Shown here one piece after another: positions 57,073 to 64,000 of a stretch of DNA of 64,000 nt (position 1 is its first letter; each line of letters begins with the position of its first letter). The notes under the pieces were generated by a model. The model made no database searches. It saw nothing but the letters and a program-made list of their open reading frames with translations, and was not told where the DNA came from. The DNA is from Bryum argenteum. Its lineage: Eukaryota > Streptophyta > Bryopsida > Bryales > Bryaceae. The stretch is taken from assembly GCA_037043015.1 (NCBI GenBank), contig CM073329.1, positions 3,798,648-3,862,647 of the forward strand, given 5' to 3'. A program made the translations under genes and the position numbers.

Positions 57073-58690
57073 CACTTGCGGAAAAACGCACCAAGGGAGG
57101 TGTTGGTACTCCACCAATGCGCCTTCACCCCGGGACCCAAGGCGTTCCAGGAATACCATGGCCGCGGTATATCCCGAGGAAGTCAACGTGGACGCTTTCC
57201 AACCCGGCCGTGCGGATGCATGTTGGGAATGCGGCGGCCTAGACCATCGAAGAAGCCAGTGCCCCGTGTTCAAGCAGAGGTGGGCACAGAACCGAAACGG
57301 TAACCCCCCGGGGCCCCCAAACACAAGCGCCGCAGCACCCAGAAGAGGAGGGGTGACATTGACCGAGGTACACGGGCCAGAAACAAATGTGTCCACAATA
57401 TCCACCTCCGCGGTAACTACGAGGTCCAAGGCAAATTCCCCGAACCACGTGGTGGAACACAGGAAACCGTTCCCGGAAAATCACTGGGAGCGGCTGCATA
57501 ATCTAAGAAAAGATATGCAGAGAGACCTGGAGACAACACCTACGGAGCAGGAACGTGCCACGGACCATACGTTGCAGCAGATACTAGATACCACCAACGT
57601 GACCCTCACCTTGGCAAAACTAGTACAAATTAGCCCGGAATTGCAACAATACTTACAACGGGCCATGCTGACTTCAACAAAATCAGACCCCGCATTCGTG
57701 GAGGTAAACGCTACTACCTTAGACCCGGACGCGGCGGTGATACATGTGCAACTAGGAGGACAAACGCTAACCAACGTCCTCGTTGATGGAGGATCGGGCG
57801 TAAACGTAATGAGCAATCATGTCCGACAGGCACTCGGGTTACCACAACCCCGGAATGTCCGTTTCATACTACGCATGGCTAACGATGCCCCCGTGACACC
57901 CCTCGGAATTCTCACCATGGTTGGAATTACCATACATGGGGTCTCGACACCGGCGACATTTGTGATTATCGAGATGCCGCATGATAGTAGTTTTCCAGTT
58001 ATACTAGGAAGGCCCTGGCTGCGTGATATGCAGGCAATCCACGACTGGACTAAGAATCACATCCGCATTCAACGCCACGGACGAACCGTGGTAATACCCG
58101 TGGATAGTTGCCTTACTCGTGCTAAAATGAGCCAAATCCGAACCTCGGCAGGAACTGACTGGCCGGAAGAATTTACCAACGAGCAGGAGGCCCTCGTACT
58201 CCACGTACACCCCAGTCTGGTACCCGTGGCAGAGATACATCTAGCCAGTCTGGTGCAAGAGGAGGAGAAATTAGACATACCCAAGCACTTCACCCGTGAG
58301 ATAGCCGGGGAGGTAGTGGTAAACGCTGTCCCCGCCAAAACAGCGTTACACCACGAGACTATCACGGGATGGACGCACGGGGCCAAGGAGAGAGTCCAGC
58401 TCGTCAACCTCGGAACAGAAGATGAACCCAAATATATCAAAATTAACACAGATGCACCGCCAGCCATCAAACAAGCCGCCATTGCCTTGTTTCGGGAGTA
58501 TCGAGATATATTTGCGTGGAACCACGAGGATCTGAAAGGCATACCCAACGCCTTAGCCGAGCATACGATCGACCTTATCCCTGGAGCAACCCCGGTGCAA
58601 CAACGGCGTCTGAGAATGAATCCAAATTTATTTGCTCGGGTCAAGGCCGAGCTCGACAAATTGCTCCACGCAAAGTTTATCTCTCACCCG
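57036..58690 (+). CDS. Gypsy zinc knuckle, aspartic protease and start of RT (second frame)
   Basis: This frame holds the CX2CX4HX4C nucleic-acid-binding knuckle ([16 protein letters not shown]) and a retropepsin-like protease with [20 protein letters not shown] at about 57781 and [11 protein letters not shown] at about 58000. A linker leads to the first RT block, [23 protein letters not shown] replaces the usual DSG/DTG triad, a variant known from plant gypsy lineages. The same frame is open upstream to 56618, but there it only shadows gag. It leaves the RT homology near 58680, where the pol frame takes over. Confidence 0.88.
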
Positions 58691-61230
58691 TGGACGCAAA
58701 GACCGCGTGGCTCTCACCCATGGTCATCATACCCAAGAAAAACGGCACGTTGCGCATCTGTGTGGATTTCCGGAAACTTAATGCGGCGACAAAAAAAGAT
58801 CACTATCCGCTACCATATATGGAGGAGATCATCGACGAAGTGGCCGGACACGAGATGTACTCATTCTTGGACTGTTTTTCGGGATACTACCAAGTAGCCA
58901 TGGCAGAGCAGGACAAAGGCAAAACAGCCTTTTCCACAGAATGGGGCCCGTACCAGTTTGAGAGAATGCCCTTCGGGGCCAAGAACGCTCCCATGACGTT
59001 TCAACGTGTCATGGAGCTAATATTTAGACCATACCTTAAACGGTTCTTCCGCATCTACCTAGATGACGGTACCGTTTACGGAAAAATGGCAGACCACGTC
59101 GAACATCTCAGACAAATCTTCCACGCCTGTAGAGCCAACGGGGTAAGTCTCAACGCGGATAAATGCATGTTTTTGTACTTCGCCGGGGTGATCCTCGGGT
59201 ACATCGTGTGTAAACATGGTAAACTACCGGACCCCGAGAAGATCAAAGACATCTTAAGCATGACCCCACCTCTAAATCAGAAGGGTGTACAAAGACTGTT
59301 GGGTTTGGCACAATTCAACCGCATCTACATCGAAAAGCTGGCTCACATCACCGCCCCGATAACCGCGTTGAACCACGCCAAGTATGTCTACCCACGGGAC
59401 TGGACCCCGGAAGCACAGGCAGCATTGGAAAAAATAAAACATGCGTATTCCAACGCACCCATACTCATCGCCCCGGATTGGTCCAAACCATTCCACGTAC
59501 ACACCGACGCATCCAACATTGCCGTGGGAGTAATGTTAGCCCAGAACATAAATGGCAAACACGATCAACCCGTGGCTTACGCCAGCCGATTACTCAACCT
59601 AGCCGAGCGAAACTACTCCACCACGGAACGGGAAGCCCTGGCAATGATCTACGCTGTCAAAAAGTTTAGACATTACCTCCTCGGAAAGAAATTCCGGTTC
59701 ATGGTCGATCATCACAGTTTATCGTACCTCGTCAACCAAACCTTGGTCACGGGGCGAGTAGCACGATGGATCATGATACTACTCGAATACGATTTCGAAG
59801 TAGTATACGTCCCCGGGAAGCGACACATCGTGGCTGACTACCTGTCCAGAGACACTAACACCACCGCGGAAGGAATCGATGATTCCTTTAACGAAGCCTA
59901 CGTACAGGCCGCACAAATAACAACGGATCCCGGGGAATGCGGAGAAGATTGGAGGGCCAAAATTATTCAGTACCTCACCACGGGCATCACCCCCGGGGAC
60001 TTGACCGGAACACGCAAGATCAGCTTCGTACAAACGACCCTGCCATACACCGTGGTCCGAGGGGTACTATACAGACGGGGACCTGACCAGGAAGTGCGAT
60101 TGTGCGTACCAACGCAGCAACAGCGGCAAATCATCGAACACCTCCACGATGGACCCGCGGGAGGACACCAGGGCCCAGACACCACGATAAAAAAAATACT
60201 GTCCGCCAAATACTGGTGGCCAACACTGCACAAGGACGTGTTCACCTACGTCAAAAATTGCCACGCCTGCCAGATCTCCACAACGAATTTTCAGCATCAA
60301 GGCAAAGTACCGTTAAAATCCATACCCCCCCTGGGCCCTTTTCAAAGATGGGGCCTGGATTTCGTGGGACCAATCAAACCAACGACACGCCAGGGGTACA
60401 AGTATATCCTCGTGGCCACGGATTACACCACGAAGTGGGTTGAGGCTAAACCTCTGCGAACCAACACCGCGGTAGTCACAGCCTCGTTTATCTATGATAA
60501 CATAATCACAAGGTTTGGGTGCCCCCTGGAGATAGTATCGGACCAAGTCACACATTTCGTGAACACCGTCATCCACGACCTCCTCGACAATCATATTATC
60601 AAGCATCGGACTAGCACCGTGTATTACCCCCAGGGAAATGGGCAAGCAGAGTCGACAAACAAGACATTAATCAACATGCTCAAACGATTTGTGCATGCCA
60701 ACCAGGCAGACTGGGACGATTGCTTACCAGCTGCGCTGTGGGCATACCGCGTGGCCATCAAAACCGCCACGAATGCTAGCCCATTTGAAATGGTCTATGG
60801 CACTCAACCGCTACTACCCACGGAATACATCGTACCGACATTTCAGACTCTCCAGCCAAGGGACTATACACCGCACAGGGTATTGGCAGCCCGCATCAAC
60901 GACCTCCACCACCTGGAGGAAATACGAGCCACGGCAGCTACACACGTATTGCACAAACAAACCTTGGCAGCTCAGTATTTCCAAGGCACGCAACCCCCGA
61001 GGATATTCCAAAAGGGTGACCAAGTACTTTGGTGCCCCAGGGACCCAAAGCTCAAGCGGTCAAAATTTGAATCAATATGGCACGGTCCATACACTGTACA
61101 GCTGGCGTTACCTAACAACACGGTGCTTCTCGTCAACGGGCCAAATTACGACCCCCACGCCACCATCGTTAATTCTGCAAAATTAAAACAATATCACACC
61201 ACGACGCCGCAAATCACAACAGCCCTCAGC
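58675..61230 (+). CDS. pol: Gypsy Pol: reverse transcriptase, RNase H, integrase
   Basis: The frame is open from 58516 to 63639, and RT homology begins near 58675. RT blocks: [59 protein letters not shown], and the catalytic [12 protein letters not shown] at about 59047. RNase [19 protein letters not shown] and [20 protein letters not shown], then [11 protein letters not shown]. Integrase: the HHCC zinc-binding region ([10 protein letters not shown] to NCHACQIS), then the DDE core with [10 protein letters not shown] (first Asp), [10 protein letters not shown] (second Asp) and [10 protein letters not shown] (Glu). The C-terminal [19 protein letters not shown] follows. All catalytic residues seen are intact. 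The frame continues without a stop into a low-complexity linker and an accessory ORF. Confidence 0.93.
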
Positions 61231-61960
61231 CTCCAGGATATCCACGCAACCCTGGCGGCCGAAGCTACAAACGTGGACGATAACCCCGGGGCACAGCAAC
61301 CTTCCAAATTGCTACCCCAAGAAGACGTGGACATTCACACCGACATATGTCACGACCAAGGCATCAGGTTACGCCAGGCACAAACCCGGGGGGAGAGCCA
61401 CGGGAAGACAAGCACAGAATCCGAGGGAACACCACACCCACAGGTCACCAGGAAGCAAGCCCGGGGACACACCGACACCACAGCACATGTGCAACAAACA
61501 ACCCCATGGGACTTAGCCGCGGAAGGGGCCTCCCCTGCCTCGGACATACCCATCCACATCCCATGTGCATACATAAGCCACATCCACGTCATCCATGGCC
61601 AAAACACAGAGGGTCACAGTCACCACCCGACTACCGAGGCGGGGCAAATCAGTGCCATAATTACCCCCCGAGATCTTCCCGAGGCATCACCACTCGATTA
61701 TCCTACCGAGGCATCATTACCTGATTATACCGCCGAGGCCTCATCACTCCACATGATAAAAGCAGACACCGCCGCCACGGACAAGTCCCTCATTATCACC
61801 ACTCTCGCACTTCCGCAGTCAGTGAGAATTCAAATACCGAGAGTTTTCCCAGGGAGAAGGCACATTCTCGCATTTCCGCCACTGCCCTTGCCCCTCAGTC
61901 TCTGTAGCTTTGCACGCCCTCTATACTCCTTGCTCGCGCAAGATTGTCTTTTTTCGGTGC

Positions 61961-61962
61961 AG
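61961..61962 (+). promoter_or_regulatory. Candidate splice acceptor upstream of the gypsy accessory ORF
   Basis: A pyrimidine-rich stretch with TGTCTTTTTTCGGTGCAG ends in AG here, ten bases before the ATG at 61972. It looks like a plant 3' splice site and could produce a spliced RNA for the accessory ORF. A GAGGTGAAA donor-like site occurs in the leader at 56019-56027. Transcript evidence is absent. Confidence 0.45.
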
Positions 61963-61971
61963 GACGCAGCT

Positions 61972-63639
61972 ATGGCGCGCGGTGCTCCCCGGGATCGTAA
62001 GCCCCTGTATGTTCCACGACAGATCGCCGAGTGGAAGAAATACCCCGATGCGGAATGGCTCACGCAAGCGGGGCTGTTTCGCTACGCCAGCCACCTCCGC
62101 GAAAACATCGATCTCGGGCGATGTCGCGCATTCATCGCCTCAATGCGGGAGAGGCAATTGGCGGATCCCAGCAACCGGGACGTGGCCGGGGTCGTGGAGG
62201 GGGTCCTCATCCAATACTCCCCGAGGTACCTGTATCAGTTTTTTGGGTGGGATGGCACGGGGGTCACGAGCTGGGCACCACACAGCAGCAGCTTTCCGCA
62301 GCCCGACACCACGATTTACACCCACGGGTACCCAGCCCAGGGGGACGGCAAGTTCGATGTCTACGAAATTACTCGTAGCAATCCCAATTTGCCCGATCCA
62401 TGGTTCGGCAGGATCCGCGGGATCCTTAGTCAAGTGTTTTTCTGGAACGACTGCAACGCAGTCCACCCAAATCAGCTCGCATTGTGCGTCATGGCGGGCC
62501 GGGGAGAAAAGATCAACTGGGGTAAACTCGTGGACGGGAACGCTGTGAGTCAAATCCAAGGACATGTGCACAGCGATGCGTACGAGAGCCCCATAGCCCC
62601 ATTTTTGACGCAGTTCATTGGCCATTTTTTGGATTACCACAGGGCAAACCATCACCCGTGGACCCTGGGCGCCTTCTTAGATGTGCAGCGGGAAATTGCC
62701 GAGGCTGCAATACCAAGTACCACACCACCACACAGAGGCAAACGTCCACGTACCGAGGAAGCCGAGGTAGCGGAAGCAGGCCCTGTGGAGGTAGCCAGCA
62801 CATCCACGGTCACGCAGTTCGGCCCTCGGGCCACAGCTTTTAAAGTCCAGAAACGCACCATGGAGACATGCATGGAGGACATACTTAATTTCCTCCACGC
62901 CACTGAGCAGCAGCAGCAGACGGCCACGGCCAAATACAAGGAGTGGGAGGCCCGACACAAGCGCCACACCGCCCAGCTCGTTCAGACCACACAGGCCGCG
63001 GCACACAAAACCCTGGCGGATTACAAGCTGGAAGCACAGCTCCACATTGAGCAACTCCAAGGACAGGTAACATCCCTGCGAAATCAACTCAATACGAGGG
63101 ATTTGGAGCTACAAGCTGCCACGGAAAGGGCCAAGTCTTTCGAAGACCAGGGTGCCAGAGACCGCGAACGGATTGAGCGGCTGGATCGTCAAACAACTGA
63201 ACTCGTGGCGCAGTGTAAGACACTGACCGAGGAATTGGCACTCAAAGCCACGGCCCCGGCACCCAGCCCCATGGACGTGGAATCGATACAGCGGCACCGC
63301 CAGGAGGTGGACGATGCCAGAGAAAATTTTGAGGCCAACAAACTGGCGTGGACGAATCATGCGGCCCAAGTGATAGCCACCACGGCCTACCACCTACTGC
63401 GATCCACGCCTCCCACGTTCGAGGAACCCCCGGCATCATTTATCGATCAATGCACCAGCGAGGCACTAATCACGTTGGACCTTGAGAGCTCCGACAACAA
63501 TTGGGGCAGCCAAGGAGAGCCATTCCTCGGCGAAGAAGAGGAGGACAGGCACCCCCAGGAGGAGCCGGAGTTGACGCAACTCCGGACACACACGCACGAG
63601 GAGGATTATGATGCACAGGAGGAGGACACCCCCGCATAG
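61972..63639 (+). CDS. Accessory ORF downstream of integrase (555 codons), in frame with Pol
   Basis: The ATG at 61972 follows a stretch that translates as a pyrimidine-tract-like Pro/Leu/Ser sequence, so I take it as a natural start, although Pol reads into it without a stop. Residues 1-230 are globular: [79 protein letters not shown]. Their pattern recalls the putative plant transposon protein domain found in accessory ORFs of plant gypsy elements. About residues 300-430 form a long coiled coil ([40 protein letters not shown]). The tail is acidic. No signal peptide or membrane segment is visible, arguing against an envelope role. Function unknown. Confidence 0.75.
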   Translation: MARGAPRDRKPLYVPRQIAEWKKYPDAEWLTQAGLFRYASHLRENIDLGRCRAFIASMRERQLADPSNRDVAGVVEGVLIQYSPRYLYQFFGWDGTGVTSWAPHSSSFPQPDTTIYTHGYPAQGDGKFDVYEITRSNPNLPDPWFGRIRGILSQVFFWNDCNAVHPNQLALCVMAGRGEKINWGKLVDGNAVSQIQGHVHSDAYESPIAPFLTQFIGHFLDYHRANHHPWTLGAFLDVQREIAEAAIPSTTPPHRGKRPRTEEAEVAEAGPVEVASTSTVTQFGPRATAFKVQKRTMETCMEDILNFLHATEQQQQTATAKYKEWEARHKRHTAQLVQTTQAAAHKTLADYKLEAQLHIEQLQGQVTSLRNQLNTRDLELQAATERAKSFEDQGARDRERIERLDRQTTELVAQCKTLTEELALKATAPAPSPMDVESIQRHRQEVDDARENFEANKLAWTNHAAQVIATTAYHLLRSTPPTFEEPPASFIDQCTSEALITLDLESSDNNWGSQGEPFLGEEEEDRHPQEEPELTQLRTHTHEEDYDAQEEDTPA

Positions 63640-63669
63640 CAAACCCACACACATGCACAAAACAGGGAC

Positions 63670-64000
63670 ATGGACGCGGACTCCGGGGAAGGAATGTACG
63701 ACTTCCCAACACAGATAGGTGAGGAGCGAGTGGACATACCCGAGGGATTTACAGATCACGAGCAGACCCCACACCAGTCCCCGCGGCCACATACCACGGC
63801 AAGCTCCCCGCCGTACCATCTCCCAGTCCTGTCCCCCCCATCACAATACGAGTCCCCGGTCAGACAAAACGCTGATGGGACTTACCCGTGGCCAAGACGG
63901 GCCGAGTCACCCATGTCTCCCTCGAACCCCCTGCCAGTGTTCTCCCCATTGCGAACAAGGCCTTCCCCTCAGTCCGTGGCCCGGCACAGACAGGTCCTCC
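63670..64000 (+). CDS. Proline/serine-rich ORF, open at the window edge
   Basis: A new ATG 30 bases after the accessory-ORF stop, in the same phase, starts MDADSGEGMYDFPTQIGEER. It stays open for 110 codons to the end of the window. It is rich in Pro, Ser and Arg (SPMSPSNPLPVFSPLRTRPS) with no recognisable domain. It may be a second accessory protein, or a continuation of the first after a stop codon. Confidence 0.55.
   Translation, partial: MDADSGEGMYDFPTQIGEERVDIPEGFTDHEQTPHQSPRPHTTASSPPYHLPVLSPPSQYESPVRQNADGTYPWPRRAESPMSPSNPLPVFSPLRTRPSPQSVARHRQVL

Larger units (their letters stand above)
55198..64000 (+). mobile_element. Ty3/gypsy LTR retrotransposon (Tat/Ogre-like organisation), truncated by the window
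   Basis: A 791-bp 5' LTR is followed by a tRNA-type primer site, gag, zinc knuckle, protease, RT-RNase H and integrase in gypsy order, then an extra downstream ORF. The GC-rich composition (many ACCACGG and CCCCGGG words) contrasts sharply with the AT-rich flanks, and the coding frames are long. Both suggest a recent insertion. The frame changes three times between leader and RT. The 3' LTR lies beyond the window, so LTR identity and target duplication cannot be checked. The primer site, protease type and 3' accessory ORF resemble Tat-lineage plant elements; this assignment is inferred. Confidence 0.93.

Noticed and set aside
61972-63639. Envelope-like protein for the gypsy accessory ORF
   Set aside because: No signal peptide, membrane segment or cleavage-like features are visible; the coiled coil and acidic tail do not support an envelope.
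61350-63820. Several 100-170-codon - strand frames in the gypsy 3' region
   Set aside because: High GC makes long antisense frames likely, and none has a motif; the + strand frame is continuous and structured.

Overview
This window is nuclear DNA of a land plant. Three gene models carry plant and plastid hallmarks: a spliceosomal SF3b2 homologue, a plastid acetyl-CoA carboxylase biotin carrier (BCCP) with a transit peptide, and a plastid-type protein kinase. The two spliced genes have canonical GT-AG introns, mostly 80-550 bp. Every mobile element belongs to a plant or pan-eukaryotic superfamily. The short introns and the presence of piggyBac- and pogo-type elements make me lean towards a non-flowering plant (bryophyte or lycophyte grade), but the sequence alone does not prove this.

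Layout. 1-4472: no recognisable gene, a few short tandem repeats. 4473-18060: a nested transposon stack. An old Ty1/copia element (LTRs 4478-4668 and 17866-18055, target duplication TGATT) holds a small CACTA-like element at 5914-6150 and a complete but decayed PIF/Harbinger transposon at 9707-17694 (target duplication TTA). The Harbinger transposase gene is itself split by a CACTA-like insertion at 14155-16227 (target duplication CCT). 19754-21589 (-): intact, uninterrupted SF3b2 gene, preceded by a 74-bp minisatellite and a foldback inverted-repeat element with a perfect 26-bp palindrome. About 23.88-39.06 kb: a 15-kb unit bounded by roughly 300-bp inverted repeats. It contains a MULE transposase relic, a piggyBac relic split by a pogo-type element (30809-33151, TA duplication), and a decayed multi-exon host-like gene relic. 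40481-42508 (-): complete seven-exon BCCP gene. About 43.1-44.9 kb: ends of CACTA-like elements and repeats. 47960-52824 (-): kinase gene with at least 14 exons. 55198-64000: a young-looking Ty3/gypsy element whose 5' LTR, primer site, gag, protease, RT-RNaseH, integrase and an extra 555-codon ORF are visible; its 3' end lies beyond the window.

How the parts work together. The three host genes serve unrelated housekeeping roles (pre-mRNA splicing, plastid fatty-acid synthesis, plastid signalling), and they sit as islands between transposon blocks. The main novelty lies in the transposons: insertion order can be read from target duplications, and the gypsy element has an integrase-fused accessory ORF preceded by an intron-like splice acceptor.
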